The notes under the pieces are model-generated. The model was not told the DNA's origin, ran no database searches, and worked only from the letters and a program-made list of their open reading frames with translations. Of a stretch of DNA of 64,000 nucleotides, positions 1 to 8,587 are shown piece after piece; position 1 is the first letter of the stretch, and each line of letters starts with the position of its first letter. The stretch is from the NCBI RefSeq assembly GCF_000385135.1, contig NZ_ARQM01000010.1:620001-684000 (forward strand), in the 5' to 3' direction. The translations under genes were made by a program, and so were the position numbers. The stretch comes from Promicromonospora sukumoe 327MFSha3.1. Lineage in GTDB: Bacteria > Actinomycetota > Actinomycetes > Actinomycetales > Cellulomonadaceae.

Positions 1-563
1 CGACCGGGCCCGACGGCGCCGTCCTCGAACGGCTCCACGCGGCCGGGCTGATCGAGATCGGGAGTGACCTGCCGGTACGCGACGTCCTCTACGAGGCCGA
101 ACGGGACGGGACGGACCTGTCCGCGACCTTCGGCGAGGTCGACGTCGCCGCCGCGCTCGACGCCACACCGATCGGGCGCCTCACCCCTCGGCAGTCCCGG
201 CGGACCCTGCCGGGCGGGCGGGCGCTCGGCATGTACGTGCAGGACTGCCTCATCGCCACGGAGGCGGAACCGGCGTACCACCGGCTCCCGAGCTTTGCCT
301 CGCACACGCCGTACCACATCGTCTACCTGTTCAAGTTTCCGCCGAACGCGACCCACACCATCGAGGTGACCCTCCAGGTGTTCTCGGCGGGCACGGTGCG
401 GATCACGGGCCTGAACAGCCCGGCAGCGCTCACGGTGGGGCAGAGCTCGTTCGCGCTCAAGGTGCCTGTTGGTGTGAAGACGACGAACGAGGGGTTCGCG
501 AGCGTGCTGATCCAGCGCAACGGTGAGGTCGGGTTTGACTGGTTCTCCGCAGCGGTCTTCTGA
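1..563 (+). CDS. Hypothetical protein, 5' truncated by window edge
   Basis: The reading frame that starts at base 3 is open from the left edge to the TGA at 561-563, so this is the C-terminal 186 residues of a longer protein. The visible part has an acidic, charged first half followed by a segment rich in short hydrophobic stretches (YHIVYLFKF, VTLQVFSAG, VGFDWFSAAVF) that looks like beta strands. There is no signal peptide or membrane segment in the visible part. I do not recognise a family. The real start lies outside the window; the internal ATG at 231 is too deep in the open frame to be the start. Confidence 0.6.
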   Translation, partial: TGPDGAVLERLHAAGLIEIGSDLPVRDVLYEAERDGTDLSATFGEVDVAAALDATPIGRLTPRQSRRTLPGGRALGMYVQDCLIATEAEPAYHRLPSFASHTPYHIVYLFKFPPNATHTIEVTLQVFSAGTVRITGLNSPAALTVGQSSFALKVPVGVKTTNEGFASVLIQRNGEVGFDWFSAAVF

Positions 564-737
564 TCGGCAAGTGGGCAGTGCAGCGCGACGTCGTCGGTCC
601 GTTGCGCTGAGATAGGCGTGCGCCGGAATGCCAGACGGATCGATACGGCAGCACCAGGGAGGTGTCTGCATCCAGCGCATCGACCTGTGCCCCGAGTGCC
701 CCTGGCTGACCCAGAGCATCAACCGAAAGGACCTGCT

Positions 738-1268
738 GTGCCGATCGAGCACGAGGGCAAGATCCTCGACATCGACCCTGCCGCCGTCGAGCGGACGATC
801 CTCGACAAGGGCGGGCAGAAACTGGGCGAGAAACTCATGCGCCGGTATGTCTACGACATCATCCCCGGAGACATGTCCAAGTGGATTCGGCTGCGGGACA
901 CCGGCCAGGAGACGACGCTCACCGTCAAGGAGATCAAGAGTGACGCGATCGACGGCACACATGAGACCGAGGTCGTGGTCGACAGCTTCGAGGAGACGAA
1001 CGCGCTGCTCGGGATGCTCGGTTTCACCGCGAAGTCGTACCAGGAGAACAAGCGGGTGAGCTTCGTCCTCGACGGTGCCGAGATCGAGATCGACACCTGG
1101 CCGCGGATCCCCACCTACCTGGAGATCGAAGCCGGATCAGCCGAGGAAGTGATCCGCATCGCCGGCGTACTCGGCTTTGGCACCGATGACCTGACCGGGG
1201 AGAACACGATGAAGGTCTACGACCGGTACGGCATCGACCTGGCTGCGATCTCCGAGCTTCGCTTCTGA
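738..1268 (+). CDS. CYTH domain protein (adenylate cyclase class IV / thiamine-triphosphatase-like)
   Basis: This 176-residue protein is about the normal length of a single CYTH domain. The CYTH signature ExExK is at residues 4-8 (EHEGK). Further charged beta strands follow in the tunnel-fold pattern: RRYVYD, WIRLRD, TLTVKE, EVVVDSF, RVSFVLD, EIEIDTW and YLEIEA. The family binds triphosphate substrates with a divalent metal. The GTG at 738 is chosen because AAAGGA at 726-731 gives a six-base spacing and because it puts the signature at the extreme N terminus, as is usual. Longer starts at 618 or so add an arginine/proline-rich extension without homology. The exact substrate (ATP, ThTP, tripolyphosphate or other) cannot be told from sequence. 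Confidence 0.82.
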   Translation: MPIEHEGKILDIDPAAVERTILDKGGQKLGEKLMRRYVYDIIPGDMSKWIRLRDTGQETTLTVKEIKSDAIDGTHETEVVVDSFEETNALLGMLGFTAKSYQENKRVSFVLDGAEIEIDTWPRIPTYLEIEAGSAEEVIRIAGVLGFGTDDLTGENTMKVYDRYGIDLAAISELRF

Positions 1269-1313
1269 TCCTTGGGGCCTCGCGGGCCGCCGGTCTCGTC
1301 TATGTTCGCCGCC

Positions 1314-1838
1314 ATGCCCACCCACGACCAGCCCCAGGACATCGGCTCGGCCGAGCACACCCACACCATCCCGCGGAAGCGCATGGCGGCGTCCGTCGTG
1401 TTCACCGATCACGCCGGCCGCGTGCTCCTGTGCGAGCCGACGTACAAGCAGGTCTGGGAGGCCCCGGGCGGCGCCGTCGAGCTCGGTGAGTCGCCCCGGG
1501 CGGCCGGGGCGCGTGAGGTCCGCGAGGAGCTCGGGCTGGAACTCGACCCGGGACGCCTCGTCGTCGTCGACCACGTCTCAGCCGTCGACGGGCGCACGGA
1601 GGCCCTGGTCCTCGTGTACGACGGCGGCCGGTTGACCGAGCAGCAGACCGCGGCCATCCGGCTCCCCGAGGACGAGCTGCGGTCCTGGTCGTGGTGCACC
1701 GTCGACGAGGCGCGCGAGCGGATGCGCCCGCTCGTCGCGCGACGGATCGCCGCCGCGCTACACGCGATCACCAACGGCGGCGTGGCCGAGCTGGAGAACG
1801 GCCATCCAGTCGCCGTGCCGCCGGCCGATCAGGGCTGA
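1314..1838 (+). CDS. Nudix hydrolase
   Basis: The complete Nudix box GX5EX7REVXEEXGX is present at about residues 53-75 (G53, E59, then REVREELG), which is the metal-binding and catalytic motif that hydrolyses nucleoside-diphosphate-linked substrates. The N-terminal strand (MAASVVFTDHAGRVLLCEP) and the WEAPGG lead-in are typical. Length, 174 residues, fits a single-domain member. Starts at ATG 1302 and ATG 1314 are both in frame and neither has a clear Shine-Dalgarno; the later one is used. The gene follows the CYTH gene on the same strand after a short gap and may be co-transcribed. Substrate is unknown. Confidence 0.85.
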   Translation: MPTHDQPQDIGSAEHTHTIPRKRMAASVVFTDHAGRVLLCEPTYKQVWEAPGGAVELGESPRAAGAREVREELGLELDPGRLVVVDHVSAVDGRTEALVLVYDGGRLTEQQTAAIRLPEDELRSWSWCTVDEARERMRPLVARRIAAALHAITNGGVAELENGHPVAVPPADQG

Positions 1839-1847
1839 ACCCGTGCG

Positions 1848-3455
1848 TTAGTGCCCGCCCCCGACCACCTCGGCCAGCCTTCCGTGCCGCGCCGCCGAGT
1901 CCTCGTTCATCCCGACGATCGTCACCGTCTTGCCCCGCGCCTCGTACTTGGCCCGCACCGCGTCCAGCGACGCGACCGTGGACGCGTCCCAGATGTGCGC
2001 CCGGCTCAGGTCGATCACCACGTTCTTCGGGTCGCCCGCGTAGTCGAACTGGTAGACCAGGTCGTTCGACGACGCGAAGAACAGTTCGCCCTCGACCACA
2101 TAGACCCGCTCGCCACCTCCACCCACGACGCCGTCCTCGCCACCGACGACGACGCCGTCACCACCGACCCCGCCGTCGTCCTCCGTAGAACCGCCCGAGA
2201 GCCGCGTGACCGACGTGAAGTGCGCGACCCGGTGCGCGAACAGCACCATCGCCGTCAGCACGCCCACGATCACGCCGTAGGCCAGGTTGTGCGTCGCCAC
2301 AGTCACGAGGACCGTCGCCAGCATGACCGTCGTCTCCGACTTCGGCATGCGGCGCAGCGTCGAGGGTCGGATCGAGCGCCAGTCGAACGTGCCGACCGAG
2401 ACCATGATCATCACCGCGACCAGCGCCGCCATCGGCATCATGGCCACGACGTCGCCCAGCCCGACCACCAGGATCAGCAGGAAAACGCCGGCCAGGAAGG
2501 TCGACAGCCGGGTGCGGGCGCCGGAGACGCGCACGTTGATCATGGTCTGGCCGATCATGGCGCAGCCGCCCATGCCGCCGAAGAACCCGGTCACGATGTT
2601 GGCGACGCCCTGGCCCCAGGCCTCGCGCGTCTTGTTCGAGTGGGTGTCGGTGACGTCGTCGACCAGCTTGGCGGTCAGCAGCGACTCCAGGATGCCCACC
2701 AGCGCCATCGCCAGCGCGTACGGCGCGATGATCTGGAGCGTCTCCAGGCTCAGCGGCACGTCCGGGAAGAAGAGGGAGGGCAGCGACTCGGGCAGCGCGC
2801 CCTCGTCGCCCACGGTCGGCACCTTGATTCCCGCGACGACGACGGCGGCCGTCAGCAGCACGATCGCGACCAGCGGCGCGGGCACGGCCTTGGTCCACCG
2901 AGGGAGCAGGACGATGATCGCGATACCCACCGCGACCAGCGGGTACACCACCCACGGCACGCCGATCAGGTGCGTCACCTGGGACAGGAAGATCAGGATC
3001 GCGAGCGCGTTGACGAAGCCGACCATCACCGAGCGGGGGATGAACCGCATGATCTTCGCGACGCCGAGCAGGCCCAGGGCCACCTGGATCACGCCGGCGA
3101 GGATGACGGTCGCCACGAGGTAGTCGAGCCCGTGCTCGCGCACCACCGGCGCGATGACCAGGGCGACGGCGCCCGTCGCCGCCGAGATCATGGCCGGGCG
3201 CCCGCCGAGGAACGAGATCGTCACGGCCATCGTGAACGACGCGAACAGGCCGATCCGCGGGTCGACGCCCGCGATGATCGAGAACGCGATCGCCTCCGGG
3301 ATCAGGGCCAGCGCCACCACCAGGCCCGCGAGCACCTCGGTGCGCAGCGTCGTCACGGAGCGGAAGGCGGCCCGGAACGAACCGGACGCGGCGGCCTCGG
3401 GGGCGCCGGATACCGGGGACGTGGCGGGGCCGGGAGCGGCAGGGGTCTGAGGCAC
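1848..3455 (-). CDS. SulP family inorganic anion transporter with STAS domain
   Basis: The protein has about 535 residues. Many hydrophobic helices span residues ~25-420, including the SulP signature region (LIPEAIAFSIIAGVDPRIGLFASF) and the conserved GGMGGCAMIGQTMINVRVSGARTR segment. A glycine-rich linker then leads to a cytosolic STAS domain (from about VYVVEGELFFASSNDLV to the end) with the usual DLSRAHIWDAS strand-helix turn. SulP proteins move sulfate, bicarbonate or other anions; which one is not evident here. The GTG at 3455 is preferred over the TTG at 3464 because the latter lies inside the operator palindrome. The gene is divergent from a MerR regulator that probably controls it. 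Confidence 0.9.
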   Translation of the reverse strand: MPQTPAAPGPATSPVSGAPEAAASGSFRAAFRSVTTLRTEVLAGLVVALALIPEAIAFSIIAGVDPRIGLFASFTMAVTISFLGGRPAMISAATGAVALVIAPVVREHGLDYLVATVILAGVIQVALGLLGVAKIMRFIPRSVMVGFVNALAILIFLSQVTHLIGVPWVVYPLVAVGIAIIVLLPRWTKAVPAPLVAIVLLTAAVVVAGIKVPTVGDEGALPESLPSLFFPDVPLSLETLQIIAPYALAMALVGILESLLTAKLVDDVTDTHSNKTREAWGQGVANIVTGFFGGMGGCAMIGQTMINVRVSGARTRLSTFLAGVFLLILVVGLGDVVAMMPMAALVAVMIMVSVGTFDWRSIRPSTLRRMPKSETTVMLATVLVTVATHNLAYGVIVGVLTAMVLFAHRVAHFTSVTRLSGGSTEDDGGVGGDGVVVGGEDGVVGGGGERVYVVEGELFFASSNDLVYQFDYAGDPKNVVIDLSRAHIWDASTVASLDAVRAKYEARGKTVTIVGMNEDSAARHGRLAEVVGGGH

Positions 3456-3462
3456 GGGCGGC

Positions 3463-3490
3463 AACTCTACCCTGACGTGAGGGTAGAGTT
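3463..3490. promoter_or_regulatory. MerR-type operator between sulP and merR
   Basis: A perfect inverted repeat with 11-bp arms (AACTCTACCCT at 3463-3473 and its reverse complement at 3480-3490) and a 6-bp spacer fills the gap between the divergent transporter and MerR genes. MerR-family proteins bind dyads of this kind within long-spacer promoters. Each arm contains TAGAGT, a plausible -10 hexamer, one per strand, so the site could control both genes. If so, the leftward transcript would be nearly leaderless at GTG 3455. The palindrome is seen directly; the promoter assignment is inference. Confidence 0.75.
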
Positions 3491-3520
3491 CGCGCGGTCG
3501 CGTTGTGGGAGGCTGGCCCC

Positions 3521-3904
3521 ATGGCGCAGCGACCGGTGATCAACGAGGTCACGTTCCACATCGGGGCGGTCGCCGAGCGGACGGCGCTCTCGCTGCGCAC
3601 CCTGCGCCACTACGACGAGGTCGGCCTGCTCACGCCGTCGGGCCGCACCGAGGGCGGCTTCCGGCTCTACACCGAGGCCGACGTCCAGCGCCTGCTGCTG
3701 ATCCGGCGCATGAAGCCGCTCGGCTTCAGCCTGGAGGAGATGGCCGACCTGCTCGACCTCACCGACTCCCTGGCCCAGGACGACACCCCGGAGGCCCGGG
3801 CCCGGCTGGAGGCCTACGTGACCTCCGCGCAGGAGCGGCGCGCGGACCTGGCGCGCAAGCTCGCCATGGCCGACGAGTTCATCGAGCTGCTGCACGGACT
3901 CTGA
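3521..3904 (+). CDS. MerR family transcriptional regulator
   Basis: The 127-residue protein has the MerR winged helix-turn-helix at its N terminus: FHIGAVAERTALSLRTLRHY, then DEVGLLTPSGRTEGGFRLYTEADVQRL, followed by the IRRMKPLGFSLEEM wing-helix and a charged dimerisation coiled coil to the C terminus. There is no long effector domain and no cysteine pair of metal sensors, so the inducer is unknown. ATG 3521 has GGGAGG at 3507-3512 with an eight-base spacing. It is divergent from the SulP transporter and shares the operator at 3463-3490, which suggests control of anion uptake and autoregulation. Confidence 0.92.
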   Translation: MAQRPVINEVTFHIGAVAERTALSLRTLRHYDEVGLLTPSGRTEGGFRLYTEADVQRLLLIRRMKPLGFSLEEMADLLDLTDSLAQDDTPEARARLEAYVTSAQERRADLARKLAMADEFIELLHGL

Positions 3905-3986
3905 ACCTCCCTCCGCGCCGCCGGCTCCGGCTTCGTCTGGAAATTCCATTGGTTCCCTGAACCGTGCTCCGGCAGGCTGCACTGGC

Positions 3987-4955
3987 ATGACCCGCGTACG
4001 CCCCACCTGGCCCGACCTGCCCGACCCGATCCGGACGGCGATCGAGGACCGCCTGGGCGCGAGGGTCACCTCCTGGGTCTCGAACGACGGCGGCTACTCG
4101 CCCGGCCTGGCCAGCGTGCTCACCACCGAGCGCGGCCCGGTCTTCGTCAAGACCGCTTCTCCCGACCAGACCGAGGCCCTGCGGCTGCACCGGAACGAGG
4201 CGGTCAAGGCCGCGCGGCTGCCCGCGACACTCCCGTCGCCCCGCTTCCTGTGGTCCCTCGACGTGCCGGACGTCGGCGGCGTCGGCGGCGCGGAGGTGCC
4301 CAGCTGGGCCGTGCTGGCCTTCGAGCCCGTGCACGGGCGCGCGGTGCGCACCGACCCGTGGGACCTGGACGACGTCGACCTGCTCGCGCGCCTCGCCCTC
4401 GAGATCGGTGAGCACCCGGCGCCCGACGGCGACGCGTTCCCCGACTACGCCGGCAAGCCGCGGTCCGAGGCGCAGGCGCTGGCCGACGAGCGTCCGCATG
4501 GGCTGGCGACCTACGACCCCTGGTTCGCCGAGCATGTCGACCTGATCGCGCAGGTCGCAGCCCCGGGGCGGCAGACTGAGGCGTTCACGGGCGGCCGGCT
4601 GGTCCACGCCGACTTCCGCGCGGACAACGTGCTGGTCCTCGAGTCGGACGACCGGCCGCGCGGTGTCGTCGTCGACTGGCCGCACTCGGCGCGGGGCGCC
4701 GGGTTCATCGATCTCGTCGGGATGCTGCCGGCCATGCACGCGCTCGGCGGGCCCGCGCCGTCGGAAGTGTTGGACCGGACGCCGCTCCCGCGTGGGACCG
4801 AGCCCGAGGCCGTCGCGACACAGGTCGCGGTGCTGGCGGCCTACTTCGTGCACGGCTCGCTGCAGGAGCCGCCGCCCGGGATCCCGCACCTGCGCCAGTT
4901 CCAGCGGGTACAGGCGGAGGCCAGCATCGCCTGGCTTCGGGAGCTGCTGCGGTAG
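3987..4955 (+). CDS. Aminoglycoside phosphotransferase (APH)-fold kinase family protein
   Basis: The 322-residue protein carries the APH/choline-kinase catalytic loop HxDxxxxN (H207-A-D209-F-R-A-D-N214) followed about 16 residues on by VVVDWP, the metal-binding DFG-equivalent aspartate. A VFVKTA strand near residue 55 gives the ATP-binding lysine. The family phosphorylates small molecules such as aminoglycosides, macrolides, choline or homoserine. The overall sequence is generic for actinobacterial APH proteins, so an antibiotic-resistance role should not be assumed. It stands alone between the MerR gene and the DUF4259 gene. Confidence 0.85.
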   Translation: MTRVRPTWPDLPDPIRTAIEDRLGARVTSWVSNDGGYSPGLASVLTTERGPVFVKTASPDQTEALRLHRNEAVKAARLPATLPSPRFLWSLDVPDVGGVGGAEVPSWAVLAFEPVHGRAVRTDPWDLDDVDLLARLALEIGEHPAPDGDAFPDYAGKPRSEAQALADERPHGLATYDPWFAEHVDLIAQVAAPGRQTEAFTGGRLVHADFRADNVLVLESDDRPRGVVVDWPHSARGAGFIDLVGMLPAMHALGGPAPSEVLDRTPLPRGTEPEAVATQVAVLAAYFVHGSLQEPPPGIPHLRQFQRVQAEASIAWLRELLR

Positions 4956-5019
4956 GTCATCGGCCGTTCGGGTCCGGGCAGCCGGGGGAGTGTCAGTGGC
5001 TCCGCGTACGTTCCTCGCC

Positions 5020-5454
5020 ATGGGTACATGGAGCACTGACATCCTGGGCAACGACGGCGCCCTGGACACGCTGGGGGCGCTCGCGGACCGCGAGCTCTCG
5101 TTCACCGATCTCGCCGACGAGCTGCGGGGCGACTACATCGAGAGCGACGCGGGCGCCGCCGTCCTCGCGCTGATCGAGGTGGCGCTGGCCGCGCGCGGGC
5201 TGCGCGACCTGCCGTACGGCGAAGCCGTGGAGGCGGCCCACGACCTGCTCGACAACGAGCGTGCCGCGTGGCTGCTGGAGCAGACGGACCGGGTGCTCGG
5301 GGCCGGCTCGGAGGTCTACGAGCTGTGGCAGGAGGCCGGCGAACAGTCGCTGAGCGAGTGGCTCGGCAAGGTCGAGGCCTCGATCGAGGACCTGCGGCAG
5401 GCGTTGGGGTCGGCGGCGCCGGTCGGTGCGGTGGGCGGAGGTTCCGGTGATTGA
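5020..5454 (+). CDS. DUF4259 domain protein
   Basis: The 144-residue protein begins MGTWSTDILGNDGALDTL, the hallmark opening of DUF4259 proteins (MGTWGxGxFDNDxAxD), and has the typical alpha-helical body with many acidic residues. Its function is unknown; members often sit beside other small uncharacterised cytosolic proteins. ATG 5020 is chosen because it starts exactly at the family motif. The next gene overlaps its last 8 bases, so the pair is translationally coupled. Confidence 0.8.
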   Translation: MGTWSTDILGNDGALDTLGALADRELSFTDLADELRGDYIESDAGAAVLALIEVALAARGLRDLPYGEAVEAAHDLLDNERAAWLLEQTDRVLGAGSEVYELWQEAGEQSLSEWLGKVEASIEDLRQALGSAAPVGAVGGGSGD

Positions 5455-5893
5455 ACGACCCGATCTCCCAGACGTGGCAGCCGACGACGACGGCGACCTC
5501 GGGCCCAAGCATCCAGCCTTCGCCGCGCACTTCCGCGACCCGATCTACGACGAGCAGGCCGACGACTTCGCACCGTTCGGCAACGACGAGGGGTGGGACC
5601 TGGTCGTCCTGACCGCGCGACGGGCCGACGAGCTGGACGGCAGCACGACCCTGGCGCAGATCGACCCCGAGTGGTTCGGCGACGAGGCGGAGGTAGTGGC
5701 CGCGCTCGACGATGACGACGTCGACATGGTCGACGTCGTCATCGGCGCGGCGTTCACGCTGCTCCGCCTGACCGGGCAGATCGACGACTTCGGCCGGGCG
5801 CTGGTGTTCCGTGCGCTGGACGCGCGGGACCGGGTCTACGGGGCGCAGCCTCAGACGGAGCGGATGCGGGGTGACCTGCTGGCGTTCGGGTGA
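5447..5893 (+). CDS. Small acidic protein, possibly YfeS-like
   Basis: The 148-residue acidic protein overlaps the DUF4259 gene by 8 bases; GTG 5447 has GGAGG at 5437-5441 with five-base spacing. The segment HPAFAAHFRDPIYDEQADDFAPFGNDEGWDLV resembles the N-terminal motif of YfeS-type proteins (aspartate-rich, APFGNDEG). This is from memory and is not certain. There is no signal peptide or membrane segment. Coupling to DUF4259 suggests a shared role, but none is known. Confidence 0.6.
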   Translation: MIERPDLPDVAADDDGDLGPKHPAFAAHFRDPIYDEQADDFAPFGNDEGWDLVVLTARRADELDGSTTLAQIDPEWFGDEAEVVAALDDDDVDMVDVVIGAAFTLLRLTGQIDDFGRALVFRALDARDRVYGAQPQTERMRGDLLAFG

Positions 5894-5895
5894 GC

Positions 5896-5950
5896 GGCTT
5901 GCTCGGGACCGTGTGTGAGGGCGCGGAACCGAGCAGAGCCGTCGTCGTCG
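5896..5950. terminator. Probable bidirectional terminator hairpin
   Basis: An inverted repeat (TGCTCGG at 5900-5906 with CCGAGCA at 5939-5945, extended by GGCT/AGCC) lies between the convergent ends of the small acidic protein gene and the MFS gene. The loop is long (about 32 bases) and there is no T-tract, so the call is moderate. Confidence 0.4.
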
Positions 5951-5962
5951 GGGCAGGCCCCG

Positions 5963-7174
5963 TCACGGCCGCGCCGCCTCCCGGGGCAGCGCTCGCGCGA
6001 TGAGCACCATCCCCACGCACGCGACCAGCGCCACCACCGAGGTGACGACCCAGGGCAGAGCCGGGTCCACGCTGAACGTGGCGGCGAAGACGCCAGGTGC
6101 CGCGATGTTGGCCAGCGCGAAGGAGTACTGGAACCACGAGAGGTAGGTGCTGCGCTGGCCGGGCGGGGCGGCGTCGGCGGCGTACGCGATCGAGCGCGGG
6201 CCGTGCAGCAGCTCGGCGACCGAGTAGACGAGCACCGACAGCACGAGGCCGGGCACGATCAGCCACGCCGGGGCCAGGCCGAGCGCCGCGGTGTACAGGC
6301 CCCAGACCGACCAGATGATCCCGGCCGTGACCATGACGGCGACGCGCGACCGGCGGCGCGTGAGGCGCACTGCTGGCGCCTGCCCGAGCGCGCTGAGGAT
6401 CGTGTTGATCGCGAGCAGCGGCCCGACGAGCGCGGCGGGCGCGGACAGGCCGTCGACCACGTAGATCCCGAGGCCCGATCCGAGGACGGTACTGCAGAAC
6501 GCGAACAGCGCCGCGACGCCGATCAGCCCGAGGTAGGGCAGCGTCGGCAGGCGGTGCGCCCGGACCGGGGCGTCGGCGTCGGTGGCCTGGACCCGCCGAC
6601 CAGAACGGTCGACCAGGAGCAGCAGCGCGGAGACCGCGAAGCAGGCCGCGTTCGTGCCGATGGCCAGCAGGTACGGCAGGTCGCCCGGGAGCAGGAGCAG
6701 CGCGCCCGCGGCCAGCGCGCCCAGCGCGTAGCCCGTGTTCTGCACCATGTTGGTGAACGCGAACCAGCGGTCCTTGTCCTCGGCCGGGCCGGAGTCGGAC
6801 GCGTCGGCGATCACGGCGAAGACCGACGACCAGAAGGCCCGCTGCCCGATCGCCGCCACGAGCGTGCAGGCGGCGACGGCGGGCAGGTCGCGGGCCACCA
6901 GCAGCCCGGTGAGTCCGACGGCCTGGAGCACCTGCGCGGCGATCAGGATGTTCCGCCCGCCCAGCCGGGCCACCACCTGGCCGACGAGCGCGGGGACCAC
7001 CAGGGCGACGGCGAAGGTCGCCGAGAGCGTGAGCCCGGCCCGGGCCAGGGGGATGTCGGCGACGCGGGTCAGAAACAGGAGCAGCAGAGGGCCGCTGATC
7101 CCGGTGCCGACGGAGTCGACCCCCAACGCCACCGCGAGCGGGACGTGACGGCGCAGCTCGGGCAGGTCGAACAT
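5963..7174 (-). CDS. MFS transporter
   Basis: The 403-residue protein has about 12 hydrophobic helices and ends in a short basic tail. It opens MFDLPELRRHVPLAVALGVDSVGTGISGPLLLLFLTRVADIPLARAG, typical of actinobacterial MFS proteins with a 6+6 helix layout. The start ATG 7174 has GGAGAA seven bases upstream. It lies 50 bases downstream of another MFS gene on the same strand and probably shares its transcript. The substrate is unknown; efflux of a small molecule is the usual role. Confidence 0.85.
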   Translation of the reverse strand: MFDLPELRRHVPLAVALGVDSVGTGISGPLLLLFLTRVADIPLARAGLTLSATFAVALVVPALVGQVVARLGGRNILIAAQVLQAVGLTGLLVARDLPAVAACTLVAAIGQRAFWSSVFAVIADASDSGPAEDKDRWFAFTNMVQNTGYALGALAAGALLLLPGDLPYLLAIGTNAACFAVSALLLLVDRSGRRVQATDADAPVRAHRLPTLPYLGLIGVAALFAFCSTVLGSGLGIYVVDGLSAPAALVGPLLAINTILSALGQAPAVRLTRRRSRVAVMVTAGIIWSVWGLYTAALGLAPAWLIVPGLVLSVLVYSVAELLHGPRSIAYAADAAPPGQRSTYLSWFQYSFALANIAAPGVFAATFSVDPALPWVVTSVVALVACVGMVLIARALPREAARP

Positions 7175-7224
7175 GGTGCGATTCTCCAGTCAGGTTCAGA
7201 GGTCGGTACTTGGTGCTGCGTGGA

Positions 7225-8490
7225 TCAGACGACCGAGGGCGGCAGCACCGCTCGTCGGTCCCGACGGCGGATCGCCACCGCCGCAGTCGTCCCGACCAGC
7301 GCCGTCACCGACAGCACCCCCGCGATCGGCGCGGCGTCGTGCAGGCCGATCAGCCCGGCGACCGGGGCGATCAGCCCCGCCGCGGCGAAGGTGCCGAAGC
7401 CGTACAGGGAGGTCGCGGTGCCGGCCTGGGCCGACTGGTCGCGCAGGGCGCGCCCGGCGGCGCCCGCGAAGCAGCCGCCGCAGCCCGCGACGAAGAGCCA
7501 CAGGCAGACGAGCAGGCCCGGCAGGCCCGCGCCGGCCCGTTCCAGCGGGAGGATCGCGAGCGCAGCGCCTGCGGTGAGGGCGGCGAACCCGATGAGGACG
7601 GGTGCGTCGGGCCGACGTCGCTGGAGAGCCGCGCTGGCCTGGACGCCGACCACGAGGCCGAGCGAGTTGGCCAGGAAGACGGCCGCGAACTCGCCGGCGG
7701 TCAGGCCGTGCACCCCCTGGAGCAGGAGCGGCGAGGCGGCGACGTAGGCGTAGACGCCCGCGTAGGTCATGGCGCCGAGCAGGGTCGCGGCGCGGAATCC
7801 GGGGTCGCGGAGCACGGCGCGGAGGCGGGCGCGCAGGCCGCGGTCGGCAGGCGCCGTGTGGTTTCGGTCGGCTGCCTCGCCTCGGTCGCCCACGCCGCCC
7901 CGGCCCACCGAACCCGCATGCGTCTCCGGCACCACCATCGCCGTCACCACCAGCACCGCGGCCGAGAATGCCCCGAGCACCCCGAAGATCCCGCGCCAGC
8001 CCACCACCGGCAGCAGCACCGCCCCGGCGACCGGCGCGAGGAGCGGGACCGTCGTCGTGATCAGCGTGATGCGGGAGATGAGCCGGACGAGCCCCGGCCC
8101 GTCGCTGACGTCGCGCGCGATGGCGAGCACGAGCACCGAGCTGCCCGCGGCCGCCACGCCCTGGGCCACCCGCAGCGCGGCGAGCGCCTCCAGCGTCGGG
8201 GCCGCGGCGCACAGCAGTGTGACCAGCACGTGCAGGGCGGACGCGAGCAGCAGCGGCAGGCGTCGTCCGACCCGGTCGCTCCAGGCGCCGGTGACGAGGT
8301 TGCCGAGCGCGAGCCCGACGGTCATGCCGGCGAGCGTGAGCTGCACGGCGCCGTCGTCCGCCCCGAACTCGTCGCGCAGGGTGGGGAACGCCGGGAGGTA
8401 GAGGTCGATCGAGAGCGGGCCGAGCGTGGTGAGCAGACCGAGTGCCACGACCAGCAGTCCCGTGCGCCGCACCGTTGCCGCGTTCGTCAT
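7225..8490 (-). CDS. Bcr/CflA-type multidrug efflux MFS transporter
   Basis: The 421-residue protein shows the Bcr/CflA signature in its first helices (LGPLSIDLYLPAFPTLRDEFGADDGAVQLTLAG), followed by the MFS motif GAWSDRVGRR between helices 2 and 3. Twelve membrane segments are evident. The family exports drugs such as bicyclomycin, chloramphenicol or sulfonamides; the specific substrate here is not inferable. A low-complexity charged cytosolic loop (VGRGGVGDRGEAADRN) separates the two six-helix halves. It is first in a two-gene minus-strand unit and is divergent from a CGNR zinc-finger regulator, a plausible local controller. Confidence 0.87.
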   Translation of the reverse strand: MTNAATVRRTGLLVVALGLLTTLGPLSIDLYLPAFPTLRDEFGADDGAVQLTLAGMTVGLALGNLVTGAWSDRVGRRLPLLLASALHVLVTLLCAAAPTLEALAALRVAQGVAAAGSSVLVLAIARDVSDGPGLVRLISRITLITTTVPLLAPVAGAVLLPVVGWRGIFGVLGAFSAAVLVVTAMVVPETHAGSVGRGGVGDRGEAADRNHTAPADRGLRARLRAVLRDPGFRAATLLGAMTYAGVYAYVAASPLLLQGVHGLTAGEFAAVFLANSLGLVVGVQASAALQRRRPDAPVLIGFAALTAGAALAILPLERAGAGLPGLLVCLWLFVAGCGGCFAGAAGRALRDQSAQAGTATSLYGFGTFAAAGLIAPVAGLIGLHDAAPIAGVLSVTALVGTTAAVAIRRRDRRAVLPPSVV

Positions 8491-8587
8491 CGTTCCCCCT
8501 GCACATCGTTGTACACCACCGTAAGCCGATGGCCGGTGTCATGGTTGCCCACGGCACCTACACCGGTCAAGCCATTACGCTGGTGTC

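Noticed and set aside
3987-4955. Aminoglycoside resistance gene
   Set aside because: It has the APH-fold loop but this fold covers many metabolic kinases; no resistance-specific residues or mobile context were seen.
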